Positions 15,790 to 22,183 of a DNA stretch of 22,183 nucleotides are shown here, one piece after another. The position numbers and the translations under genes were made by a program. Source of the DNA: Candidatus Troglogloeales bacterium (lineage in GTDB: Bacteria > Nitrospirota > Nitrospiria > SBBL01 > SBBT01); contig SBBT01000174.1 of NCBI GenBank assembly GCA_005239595.1, positions 1 to 22,183 of the forward strand, given 5' to 3'. Below the pieces are notes generated by a model. That model was not told the DNA's origin. It saw nothing but the letters and a program-made list of their open reading frames with translations, and searched no databases. Numbering within the stretch: the stretch's first letter is position 1; every line of letters begins with the position of its first letter.

Positions 15790-16281
15790 TTATCGGAGAG
15801 ATGCCTGCCAGGCAGCGATCATTTCAGCACTCACATCCACCAGAATCACTTCCCGAATTGATTTCGGTTGAAAGGCGTAGATCGTGTCGATCATCGCCTG
15901 GGCCGCATCTTTCAGAGAAACTCTTCCGACCCCCGTTCCCATCCCCGGAAGCGCAACCGATTCCCATCCTGCCTGATCCGCCAGGGCCAGCGCCGCGCGG
16001 GTGGCGAGACGGACATTCTCTACCGGTATTGTCTCTGCAGGATGGGTCATGGTTGGGGCATGAACAATTGCCCTAAATTTTGTCTTTCCTCCGGTCGTCG
16101 CCACTGCCGTGCCGACGGGAATGGGGGCCCGCGCCACTGCCTCGCCTTCAACAGCCGACCCTGCGGCCCGACGGATCACGGCTGCCACGCCTCCCCCCAT
16201 CAGACCCTGGCTGTTGGCCGGATTGACAATCACCTGGGCGGGAGCTTCCAGAATACTTCCGCAAATGACATGAACCGTCAT
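15790..16281 (-). CDS. Macro-domain protein (ADP-ribose-binding/hydrolase family)
   Basis: A stand-alone macro domain of 163 residues. Visible motifs are VNPANSQGLMGGGVAAVIRR (19-38), which matches the NAANxxLxGGGGVxxAI ADP-ribose pocket, and ALPGMGTGVGRVSLKDAAQ (110-128), which matches the PAIGTGxxGxP phosphate loop. Family members bind ADP-ribose or hydrolyse O-acetyl-ADP-ribose, mono-ADP-ribosyl bonds or ADP-ribose phosphate. The glycine after GVGR is less canonical, so activity is unsure. ATG 16281 has AGGAGG 5 bases upstream. The gene adjoins the decayed integron-like patch. No ADP-ribosyltransferase was seen nearby, so a toxin-antitoxin role is not supported. Confidence 0.85.
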   Translation of the reverse strand: MTVHVICGSILEAPAQVIVNPANSQGLMGGGVAAVIRRAAGSAVEGEAVARAPIPVGTAVATTGGKTKFRAIVHAPTMTHPAETIPVENVRLATRAALALADQAGWESVALPGMGTGVGRVSLKDAAQAMIDTIYAFQPKSIREVILVDVSAEMIAAWQASLR

Positions 16282-16303
16282 GGTCGCCTCCTACTGTCCA
16301 GCA

Positions 16304-16511
16304 TTAGCAGCGGCCGCGAAGCGGCCATCTGTTCGCCCTGCGATGTTTCTTTATGATGTACTCGATCGTCTTCTCCATCTTCCCTTTCTTGTGCGTCAGG
16401 TCCGCCTTGGTTCCGCTCCACTCCTTCGATGCATTAGACGAAATCTTACACCCATATCGTTGCAATACGAGACGCATATTTGAAACAGTTTGATTTCCTA
16501 ACCATCTTCAT
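16304..16511 (-). pseudogene. Small unknown gene with one frameshift, divergent from integrase relic
   Basis: I do not recognise the family. ATG 16511 has GGGAGG 6 bases upstream and encodes MKMVRKSNCFKYASRIATIWV before a stop at 16446. A second frame (open from ATG 16477 to TAA 16304, 57 residues) reads VLQRYGCKISSNASKEWSG, then TKADLTHKKGKMEKTIEYII and a basic end. Joining the frames near 16460-16475 gives one coherent protein of about 68 residues. The span of 208 bases is not a multiple of three, so a single indel separates the halves. The charged, helix-like second half looks genuinely coding. It may be a dead gene or an assembly error. Confidence 0.5.
16310..16326. repeat. GCGGCCGC hairpin at the 3' side of the small frameshifted gene
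   Basis: GGCCGC and GCGGCC (16312-16317 and 16321-16326) enclose the loop GAA. The 8-base palindrome GCGGCCGC occurs here (16310-16317) and again at 16551-16558, on the other side of the small gene. Integron attC tips often look like this, but the flanking RYYYAAC and GTTRRRY boxes are not convincing. Confidence 0.5.
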
Positions 16512-16550
16512 CACACACCTCCCATTATCTTTATCTTTGCGGCAAATATA

Positions 16551-16558
16551 AGGCGGCC
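16551..16558. repeat. Second GCGGCCGC palindrome
   Basis: This is the second copy of the palindrome at 16310. It lies between the small frameshifted gene and the integrase relic, where an attI-like site or a cassette border would be expected if the patch derives from an integron. Confidence 0.4.
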
Positions 16559-16640
16559 GCTACGCCCAAAATTGATTGACTGACAGTTTTTCCCGATATC
16601 TATTATCAGCCATTTCAAGGTACCAGCACGAAGGGATTCT

Positions 16641-16915
16641 ATGCCTGCCTCGTCCAAGAAGCAACACCCCAAACTTCTCGATGAGTTACAACAGGTGCTC
16701 CGTGTGCATCACTACTCCATTCACACCGAGCGCCCCTATGTGGACTGGATCTCCGATTCGTCCGGTTCCACGAGATGCAGTCCCCTGAAGACCTCTTGCC
16801 CACCGAACAGAAGATCGAAGCGTTCCTGACCGACCTCGCCGTACGAGGACCTGTCGCTTCCCCAACGCAGAACCAGCCCATGACTCTGTCAAATTATTTT
16901 TTGGTTTTTGCGTAG
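16641..16915 (+). pseudogene. Truncated, frameshifted integron-type integrase (N-terminal relic)
   Basis: The first frame from ATG 16641 reads KLLDELQQVLRVHHYSIHTE, then RPYVDWIS, the N-terminal core-binding (SAM-like) domain typical of IntI tyrosine recombinases. A one-base loss near 16755 shifts the frame. From 16757 the reading continues FVRFHEMQSPEDLLPTEQKI and EAFLTDLAVRG, then SPTQNQP, again in normal IntI order. Similarity stops near 16882, and the frame ends at TAG 16915. The whole catalytic domain (RHRY residues) is missing, so the enzyme is dead. No ribosome site stands out. The gene is oriented away from the small minus-strand gene, as intI is from its cassette array. Confidence 0.8.
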
Positions 16916-16924
16916 GCGTACGCA
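16909..16924. repeat. Small inverted repeat after the integrase relic
   Basis: TGCGTA and TACGCA enclose GGCG. It lies just past the point where integrase similarity ends and could mark a deletion or insertion junction. The stem is short enough to be chance. Confidence 0.35.
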
Positions 16925-16997
16925 GTTTGTACATATAAGACAAAGAGGAGTTTTGTTGGGTAGAATGCCGAGTTGTTTGGAAGTTGAAAGGGGGAAC

Positions 16998-17288
16998 TTA
17001 GCCTCCCAGTACGATCTCCACCGTGAGCTTGATCTCCCGTAAGACGGCCGCGACCTGTTGACATTCGTCGGGAGTGCCAGAAAAACAGATCGCCTTTCCT
17101 TTGGTATGGGCCTCCATGGTGATTTCAAACGCCGTCTGAAGCGACGCGCCGGTCGCTTTCTGAACCTGCAGAACCACCTCGTTGATCGTATGATGGTCGT
17201 CGTTGTAAAGGATGACATTCCACGGCGAGGCGTGCTCCTCTTCCACGCGTTTGGTTACAGCCGGATCGGCTACAACGGTCGGCCCCAT
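16998..17288 (-). CDS. clpS: ATP-dependent Clp protease adaptor ClpS
   Basis: Adaptor that delivers N-degron substrates to ClpAP. The 96-residue protein has WNVILYNDDHHTINEVV (23-39). Asn29, Asp30 and His61 correspond to the E. coli N-degron pocket residues Asn34, Asp35 and His66. EITMEAHTKGKAICFSGTPD follows the expected helix and strand. I chose ATG 17288, which starts 2 bases after the upstream stop. A longer reading to 17375 would overlap the YyaL-type gene and adds nothing conserved. The ribosome site is weak. The N-terminal tail (about 20 residues) is the flexible part that engages ClpA. No clpA lies in the window. Confidence 0.88.
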   Translation of the reverse strand: MGPTVVADPAVTKRVEEEHASPWNVILYNDDHHTINEVVLQVQKATGASLQTAFEITMEAHTKGKAICFSGTPDECQQVAAVLREIKLTVEIVLGG

Positions 17289-17290
17289 CT

Positions 17291-19354
17291 TTATTCTGCC
17301 CCAGAGAGTTGAAGCAATCTTGCCTGGATTTCGTTCCACTCGGTCATCGGTGGATAGCAGGTCTGACGGTGACAAAGATAGACGGTGGTCTTGGCAAACA
17401 GGGCCGACTTTCCCCTGACGGGATCGGGGAGAAAGATGCTGTTTGTTCGATTGGGTTCGGTCTGGAAGAGTATCTTGTTGGGAAGATAGAGCTGGTGGAT
17501 TTGGGCGATCATGCTGTCTCGCTCCTCTTTGTCTCCGATAACCACGATCTCGATCGGCTTCTTAAGGTAGAAATCGGCGGCGGCAATGAGGCTGGTTGCG
17601 GCGAAAACATTGTTCTGCATCTCCTGTGAAAAACAAGAAAGCGTCTTTTCCCCTTTTTCCAGGTAGCGAAGCTCCCCGGTGAGATGAAACAGCCGAAGCA
17701 GCCCGATGGCCGCCATCGCATTGCCCGAGGGGATGGACTGGTCGGAGGAAGGCTTAAGCCGGGCGATGAGCGATTCGTGATCGAGGGAGGTGTAGAAAAA
17801 ACCTCCCGCTGCTTCATCCCAGAACTGTTCGATGAGACGGTCGGTCAAAATTCTGGCCCAGGCCATATATTGGAAAGTCGCCGTCGCTTCATAGAGGTCG
17901 AGAAGGGCGTCAATAAGAAAGGTGTAGTCGTCTAAATAGCCGTTGAGTTTCCCGATGCCGTCTTTGAACGTGTGCAAAAGGCGGCCATTGTCATAGAGAT
18001 AGGTCATCATAAACTCGGCGCAGCGTTTGGCATAGGAGAGATACCTCTTCTGCCGCGTGATCTGATAGCCGTCCACGAAGGCCGTTATCATCAAGGCGTT
18101 CCAGTTGGTCAGAATTTTCTCATCCCGAAACGGTTTAATCCGAGATTCCCGGTGCGCCAAAAGTTTTTTCCTCCCCTCCCTTAAGACACGCAGAACGTCG
18201 GTCTCTGATTTGCCCGTCTCTTTCGCGAGGATTGCGGCGGGGCGCACAATCTGCAGGATGTTCTTCCCCTCAAAGTTTCCCGCAGGGGTAACGTCATAGG
18301 TTTTACAGAAAAGGACGGCGGCCTCATCGCCTAAAACCGTTTTCACCTCGTCGGGCGTCCAGACAAAAAACGCCCCCTCGCGGCCTTCGCTGTCGGCATC
18401 CTGCGTGGAATAAAAACCGCCGTGTTGGTCGGTCATCTCCCGGATCACATACTCCAGGATTTCCTTGCCGATCTCCCGGTAGGAGTCCTGGCCGGTCGCC
18501 TGGTAGGTGGCGAAATAGAGAGAGGCGAGTTGGGCATTGTCATAGAGCATTTTTTCAAAATGGGGGACAAGCCATCTTTCGTCCGTGGAATAACGGTGAA
18601 AGCCGCCGCCCAGTTGGTCATAGATGCCTCCCCACGACATTTTCCCCAGCGTGAAGGCGACCATCGAGCGATACTTCTCATCGTTGCGCTGCCTGGCGTA
18701 GCGTAGGAAAAGCGAAAGGGCTCCGGTGCTGGGGAATTTTGGCGCGCTTCCAAATCCGCCATGGGTCACATCAAAAATACGTTCAAGACTTTCCGCCGCA
18801 GACTCCAGAATGTTTGAAGGAATTTCCCCAGAGACGGCTTGGTCCATCCGCGCGACGGCATCTTGCACCGAGGCGGAGGTTTTTGCGACCTCCTCCGGTT
18901 TTTCGCGATAGGCCTCGGCTACCATTTCGAGTATTTTGGGAAATCCCGGAAGCCCATATCGGTCATTCGGAGGGAAGTATGTGCCGCCATAGAAAGGGAC
19001 CTTCTCCGGCGTGAGAAACATGGTGAGCGGCCAGCCGCCCCCTCGGCGTATAAACAGTTGAACGGCGTTTTGATAAATCTGGTCCAGATCGGGCCGCTCT
19101 TCCCGGTCGACCTTAATATTGATGAAGTGGTCGTTCATGATTTTTGCGATTTCGTCATTCTCGAACGATTCATGCTCCATCACATGACACCAATGGCAGG
19201 CGGCATAGCCGATGGAGAGGAGGATCGGTTTGTTCCCCTTTTTGGAAGCGGTAAACGCCTCCTCCCCCCAGGGGTACCAGTCGACAGGATTATGGGCATG
19301 CTGTTTTAAGTAGGGGCTGCTCTCATGAATGAGCCGATTTGAATATTTACCCAT
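17291..19354 (-). CDS. YyaL/DUF255 family thioredoxin-fold protein
   Basis: A 687-residue protein of the conserved YyaL/SPATA20 type. The N-terminal thioredoxin-like domain starts [20 protein letters not shown] and holds a CHWC motif (Cys53 and Cys56) in [30 protein letters not shown] and [12 protein letters not shown] follow. The rest is an alpha/alpha-barrel-like region resembling glycan-active folds. The biochemical role is not established. I chose ATG 19354, with GGGAG 6 bases upstream. A longer frame to 19384 has no such support. There is no signal peptide, so it is probably cytosolic. Its stop is 2 bases before clpS, so the two are likely co-transcribed. Confidence 0.9.
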   Translation of the reverse strand: MGKYSNRLIHESSPYLKQHAHNPVDWYPWGEEAFTASKKGNKPILLSIGYAACHWCHVMEHESFENDEIAKIMNDHFINIKVDREERPDLDQIYQNAVQLFIRRGGGWPLTMFLTPEKVPFYGGTYFPPNDRYGLPGFPKILEMVAEAYREKPEEVAKTSASVQDAVARMDQAVSGEIPSNILESAAESLERIFDVTHGGFGSAPKFPSTGALSLFLRYARQRNDEKYRSMVAFTLGKMSWGGIYDQLGGGFHRYSTDERWLVPHFEKMLYDNAQLASLYFATYQATGQDSYREIGKEILEYVIREMTDQHGGFYSTQDADSEGREGAFFVWTPDEVKTVLGDEAAVLFCKTYDVTPAGNFEGKNILQIVRPAAILAKETGKSETDVLRVLREGRKKLLAHRESRIKPFRDEKILTNWNALMITAFVDGYQITRQKRYLSYAKRCAEFMMTYLYDNGRLLHTFKDGIGKLNGYLDDYTFLIDALLDLYEATATFQYMAWARILTDRLIEQFWDEAAGGFFYTSLDHESLIARLKPSSDQSIPSGNAMAAIGLLRLFHLTGELRYLEKGEKTLSCFSQEMQNNVFAATSLIAAADFYLKKPIEIVVIGDKEERDSMIAQIHQLYLPNKILFQTEPNRTNSIFLPDPVRGKSALFAKTTVYLCHRQTCYPPMTEWNEIQARLLQLSGAE

Positions 19355-19470
19355 GCTATTCTCCCGTGTACAGGCAGGTTGCAATTTTAATCTCCGGGAG
19401 AGAGGTTTGGCAAATTTTCAGCGTACCGGGCGGAACATTTTTCGTTTTCACAAGGCATTGGCAAGGCGCG

Positions 19471-19500
19471 TTGCAATTTAGCGATAGCCTCCTTTATGAT
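19471..19500 (+). promoter_or_regulatory. Candidate promoter of tmk-holB
   Basis: TTGCAA (19471-19476) and TATGAT (19495-19500) are 18 bases apart, 4/6 and 5/6 matches to the sigma-70 consensus. The inferred start near 19507 would leave a very short leader with GGAGG just before the TTG start at 19521. Confidence 0.5.
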
Positions 19501-19520
19501 GGCAAAACTCGGAGGCACCG

Positions 19521-20141
19521 TTGGCTGGCCATTTTATTACATTTGAGGGGATAGAAGGGAGCGGAAAGACCACGCAGATTGCCCGGCTGGGCCGTTATTT
19601 GAAGACTAAAGGGTATCCGGTATTAACCACCCGCGAGCCAGGCGGAACCCCCATTGGAGATAAAATTCGATCGATCCTTCTGAATGGAGGGAACAAGGCC
19701 ATGGACGCCAGGACCGAACTGCTCCTTTATCTGGCCAGTCGCGCCCAACATCTGAATGAAGTGATCCTTCCGGCCCTGACAGAAGGGAAGATTATCCTTT
19801 GTGATCGTTTTACGGATGCAACGGTGGTCTACCAGGGATACGGCCGAAAAATCCCGTTGCGGGAGGTTACGCGGCTCTGTCGCTTTGCCTCTTTAGGGCT
19901 GCAACCCCATCTCACGATTCTTCTCGATATCGATGTCCCGTGTGGGTTGGCGCGATTGGCGGGAAGGGGCAAGATCGATCGGCTTGATCGTGAGACGCAA
20001 TCGTTCCATGCCGCCATCCGCCGGGGCTATCTCCGCCTGGCCAAGGCGGAACCTCGCCGGATCGTGGTGATTTCATCGAAGGACGATCCCGATCGCGTTG
20101 CAAGTAAAATAGAGGAGGCGGTTGATGCATACATTTCGTGA
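19521..20141 (+). CDS. tmk: Thymidylate kinase
   Basis: Phosphorylates dTMP to dTDP for DNA synthesis. The P-loop FEGIEGSGKTTQI lies at residues 8-20. The substrate-binding TREPGGTPIGD (37-47), ASRAQH (72-77) and DRFTDATVVYQGYGR (95-109) match the family, and the LID region RGKIDRLDRE follows. The 206-residue length is normal. The start is TTG 19521, with GGAGG 5 bases upstream. The next gene begins 17 bases before the tmk stop, the common tmk-holB arrangement. Confidence 0.96.
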   Translation: MAGHFITFEGIEGSGKTTQIARLGRYLKTKGYPVLTTREPGGTPIGDKIRSILLNGGNKAMDARTELLLYLASRAQHLNEVILPALTEGKIILCDRFTDATVVYQGYGRKIPLREVTRLCRFASLGLQPHLTILLDIDVPCGLARLAGRGKIDRLDRETQSFHAAIRRGYLRLAKAEPRRIVVISSKDDPDRVASKIEEAVDAYIS

Positions 20142-21156
20142 CGTGATCGGACATGTCCGCGCCATCAACATCCTGCAATCCATTTTACGGACGAACGAGG
20201 TACCCCAGGCCCTTCTGTTTAAAGGGGAAGACGGGATCGGAAAGAAGAGCGTGGCGCAGATCTTTACGCAGGTCTTGCTCTGCCAGGAAAATCATCGAGG
20301 GGCAGCCCATTTTATCGAGCCTTGCCACCGCTGTCTCTCTTGTCAGAAGATCGAACATCAAAACCACCCTGACTTTTCCATTGTGGCGCCGGAGGAAAGC
20401 CTTATCAAAATCGATCAGATTCGCGAGGTGCAGGGGCACATTGTTTTTAAGCCGATCGAAGGACCCAAAAGGGTGGTCTTAATTGATGATGCAGACAGAA
20501 TGAATGGCCCTGCGGCCAACAGTCTGCTTAAGACCTTGGAAGAACCGCCGCCTTACGTCTTGCTGATTTTGGTAACGTCTCGGCCCGATTTGCTGCCGGA
20601 GACACTTTTATCTCGTTGCCAGAAAATTCCGTTTCACGCCCTTTCTCTCTCTCAAATTGAGACCATCTTGGTTGAGAAAAGAGGGTGGAGGATGCCTGAT
20701 GCGCGGCTGGTGGCCGTTCTGGCGCGCGGGCGGCTTGGAGACGCCCTTGGCATGGAGATTGAGACTGCCCGTGAGAGGGAGGCAAAGTTATATACCCTGC
20801 TTTCCGATGAAACCCTGGCCCATTGTGACTGTATTTTCGATGTTGCGACCGCGTTCGCACGCGAGGAGAAGGATATGGAGGTCTCTCTTTGCTATCTTTT
20901 CTCCTGGTTTCGGGATGTCCTGGCGGTGCAGGCTGCGCACAACCTTGACCCTTCGCTGCTGCTCTATCCCTGGAGATATACGGAGATAAAGACGTGGGCG
21001 GCAAGGATGGATTCATCTGAAACGTGGGCGCTGCTTGCAGAGATTCGCGCGATCTGGAACGCCCTGGGTCGCAATATTAACCGAGAGCTGGCCCTTGAGG
21101 CGCTGATGATGCGACTGAAGGAGAAAACCGCAGGGCATGTGGTATCGTCTGGATAA
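20125..21156 (+). CDS. holB: DNA polymerase III delta-prime subunit
   Basis: Clamp-loader subunit of the replicative polymerase. The 343-residue AAA+ protein shows a P-loop-like GEDGIGKKS (34-42). Four zinc-binding cysteines follow: Cys53, then Cys67, Cys70 and Cys73 in EPCHRCLSCQK. VVLIDDADRMNGPAANSLLK (117-136), TLEEPPPYVLLILVTSRPD (137-155) and the sensor/arginine-finger motif LLSRCQ (161-166) come next. The P-loop has Lys where Thr is usual (GKK-S), so ATP binding may be weak, as in delta-prime proteins generally. I chose ATG 20125, with AGGAGG 6 bases upstream. It overlaps the end of tmk. Confidence 0.93.
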   Translation: MHTFRDVIGHVRAINILQSILRTNEVPQALLFKGEDGIGKKSVAQIFTQVLLCQENHRGAAHFIEPCHRCLSCQKIEHQNHPDFSIVAPEESLIKIDQIREVQGHIVFKPIEGPKRVVLIDDADRMNGPAANSLLKTLEEPPPYVLLILVTSRPDLLPETLLSRCQKIPFHALSLSQIETILVEKRGWRMPDARLVAVLARGRLGDALGMEIETAREREAKLYTLLSDETLAHCDCIFDVATAFAREEKDMEVSLCYLFSWFRDVLAVQAAHNLDPSLLLYPWRYTEIKTWAARMDSSETWALLAEIRAIWNALGRNINRELALEALMMRLKEKTAGHVVSSG

Positions 21157-21194
21157 GACCAGGTTGCATGGAAAAGCCGGAAAGGACGACAGGG

Positions 21195-21674
21195 ATGAAG
21201 CATTTGTTTCAGTCACTCACGATTGCAGCACTTTTGACGTTAGCCGTCGGGGCTGCTGCCGACGACAAACAAGCACCGGTGGTCATCGTGACCGCATTGA
21301 TGACCACAGCCGGACCGTACGGCGAGTCGTGGGTATTCACGATGACGCCGGAGGGGCGCGCATCGCTCAAAGTGGTCTATATGGGCAATCCTAGAGGCAG
21401 TCTGATGGCGCAATTCGATCTACGTGAAACAGCGATCGAAGCAATCAGAAAGGCAATCACGAGCGAGCGCTTCTTCGAGATTCCCGCGAAACTCACTCCA
21501 GAGGTCTTCGGTTTTCACAAGCCTGCCCTACAACTCGATGTGAGAGTCGGAGGCGTGTACCACAATGTCAACGTATACGACCCTGCACAACTCGGGAAGG
21601 ACGCAGCCGTGGAGCGTTTCCGCAAGGTATGGAATGCCGTGTTCGCCGAATTGCCTCTCAGGCCATCATGGTAG
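21195..21674 (+). CDS. Secreted protein of unknown function, cassette-like
   Basis: I do not recognise this 159-residue protein. ATG 21195 has AGGA about 8 bases upstream and gives a clean signal peptide, MKHLFQSLTIAALLTLAVGA followed by AADDK, with probable cleavage after the alanines. The mature part of about 135 residues is mixed alpha/beta with no cysteine and no known motif. Segments such as GPYGESWVFTMTPEGRASLK and AQFDLRETAIEAIRKAITSE look like a folded domain. Its stop lies 8 bases before an attC-like hairpin, the anatomy of an integron cassette. Codon use looks richer in G+C than holB by eye, not measured. Confidence 0.7.
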   Translation: MKHLFQSLTIAALLTLAVGAAADDKQAPVVIVTALMTTAGPYGESWVFTMTPEGRASLKVVYMGNPRGSLMAQFDLRETAIEAIRKAITSERFFEIPAKLTPEVFGFHKPALQLDVRVGGVYHNVNVYDPAQLGKDAAVERFRKVWNAVFAELPLRPSW

Positions 21675-21682
21675 ACGGGATC

Positions 21683-21746
21683 GGCTAACAACCGGGTTGC
21701 GGCGGACTCGCTACGCGCCGCCGAACCGGAGCGATTGTAACGGGCC
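21683..21746 (+). repeat. attC-like imperfect hairpin
   Basis: GGCTAAC (21683-21689) resembles the R'' box (RYYYAAC) of integron attC sites. An imperfect stem follows: CCGG-G-TT-GCGGCG (21692-21704) pairs with CGCCGC-CG-AA-CCGG (21716-21729) with unpaired bases, around an 11-base tip. Unpaired bases on one arm are typical of attC recognition. The expected right-hand GTTRRRY is degraded (ATTGTAACGGGCC), so the site may be inactive or only attC-like. Confidence 0.55.
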
Positions 21747-21769
21747 AGGCGATATGAGTAAGAGTGACC

Positions 21770-22183
21770 ATGTTTGAGCAAGCCTTTAAGAATATCGACG
21801 ACGTGCTCCGGAAGGATGCCGGGTGCACCAGCGAACTCGATTACACGGAACAGACATCCTGGCTTTTGTTCCTGAAGTACCTCGACGCGCTGGAGGCCGA
21901 CCGCGCCACGGCCGCCGCGCTGGACGGCAAGTCCTACGTCCACATTCTGGATAAGCCCTACCGCTGGGCCTCATGGGCCGCGCCTAAGGGCCCTTCGGCA
22001 GGCTCAGGACAGGCGGGCAAGATAGACCACAACACCGCCCAGACCGGCGACGACCTCATCGCCTTCGTCAACGGCAAGCTTTTCCCCTACCTGCACGGCT
22101 TCAAGCAGAAGGCCACCGGCCCCAACACCATCGAATACAAAATCGGCGAAATATTCGGCGAGATCAAGAACCGCATCCAGAGC
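21770..22183 (+). CDS. hsdM: Type I restriction-modification DNA methyltransferase subunit, 5' part
   Basis: The first 138 residues of an HsdM-type adenine methyltransferase subunit; the gene runs off the window. The N-terminal helical domain reads MFEQAFKNIDDVLRKDAGCT, then SELDYTEQTSWLLFLKYLDA, later DHNTAQTGDDLIAFVNGKLF, PYLHGFKQKATGP and IEYKIGEIFGEIKNRI. This is the standard HsdM N-terminus that contacts HsdS. Between WAAPK and KIDHN an extra glycine/serine-rich stretch (GPSAGSGQAG) is encoded by a repeat-like sequence, in frame. ATG 21770 has only a weak GAG upstream. hsdS and hsdR would be expected downstream. The SAM-binding and NPPF motifs lie beyond the window. Confidence 0.88.
   Translation, partial: MFEQAFKNIDDVLRKDAGCTSELDYTEQTSWLLFLKYLDALEADRATAAALDGKSYVHILDKPYRWASWAAPKGPSAGSGQAGKIDHNTAQTGDDLIAFVNGKLFPYLHGFKQKATGPNTIEYKIGEIFGEIKNRIQS
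21988..22018 (+). repeat. Dispersed-repeat-like insertion inside hsdM
   Basis: The core CCCTTCGGCAGGCTCAGGAC (21991-22010), ending in AGGCGGGC, resembles the CCTTCGACAGGCTCAGG repeat found dispersed in many environmental bacterial genomes. Here it sits in frame in hsdM, in a loop that is normally shorter. The identification is from memory of the motif, not from a search. Confidence 0.55.

Noticed and set aside
15790..16281. Macro domain as the antitoxin of a DarT-type toxin-antitoxin pair
   Set aside because: No ADP-ribosyltransferase gene adjoins it, and the neighbour is a polytopic membrane protein.
16290..16345. Full attC site at the end of the small frameshifted gene
   Set aside because: Only a short hairpin is visible. 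The span between the nearest AAC-type and TAA-type boxes is about 37 bases, too short for a normal attC, and no GTTRRRY box is present.
16639..16943. Minus-strand ORFs of 80-85 residues across the integrase relic
   Set aside because: They are opposite-strand readings of the relic, with biased arginine/glycine composition and no motif.
16998..17375. Longer ClpS beginning at 17375
   Set aside because: The extra 29 residues overlap the end of the upstream gene and are unlike ClpS N-termini. ATG 17288 follows the stop closely.
20528..21016. 162-residue minus-strand ORF inside holB
   Set aside because: It is an antisense shadow of a well-supported gene, rich in Pro/Arg/Ser, with no ribosome site.

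Overview
The window looks like chromosomal DNA of a Gram-negative, non-model bacterium. I favour Nitrospirota, from the co-location of argGH, a diaminopimelate aminotransferase-type lysine operon and folK/dck/panC, and from the protein sequences. This is inference only, because no database search was possible. A small lipoprotein with a lipobox and secreted proteins fit a cell with an outer membrane. No rRNA, tRNA, CRISPR array or complete insertion sequence was seen.

Layout. (1) 1-2426, plus strand: end of a fatty-acid-synthesis operon, acpP, fabF and rnc, then an unannotated 38-residue one-helix ORF coupled to rnc. (2) 12909-2349, minus strand: a long, tightly packed biosynthetic run, argG, argH, a small LptM/LppL-type lipoprotein, lysA, an unknown one-helix protein, dapF, dapA, dapB, dapL, folK, a deoxynucleoside kinase and panC. 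Many junctions overlap, and a candidate promoter lies ahead of argG. Together the genes make arginine (last two steps), meso-diaminopimelate and lysine by the aminotransferase route, a folate intermediate and pantothenate. (3) 13107-14867, plus strand: a well-formed promoter, a SAM-dependent O-methyltransferase and a DUF420-like membrane protein. (4) 16281-14879, minus strand: a macro-domain protein and an unknown polytopic membrane protein. (5) 16282-16997: a decayed patch holding the N-terminal relic of an integron-type tyrosine integrase on the plus strand. Divergent from it is a small frameshifted ORF, with GCGGCCGC palindromes on both sides. The arrangement resembles a dead integron. (6) 19354-16998, minus strand: a YyaL/DUF255 thioredoxin-fold protein followed by clpS. 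(7) 19471-21156, plus strand: promoter, tmk and holB. (8) 21195-22183, plus strand: accessory DNA. A secreted protein of unknown function is followed at once by an attC-like imperfect hairpin, then by the start of a type I restriction-modification hsdM that carries an in-frame insertion resembling a dispersed repeat and runs off the window.

The most unusual material is the integron-like debris (16304-16915), the attC-like hairpin after a cassette-like gene (21683-21746), the repeat inside hsdM (21988-22018), and three short genes that automatic annotation tends to miss (2310-2426, 10067-10204, 16304-16511). I found no convincing new multi-gene system. The strongest case for undescribed biology is the small membrane and lipoprotein genes built into the housekeeping operons, together with the integron remnants.
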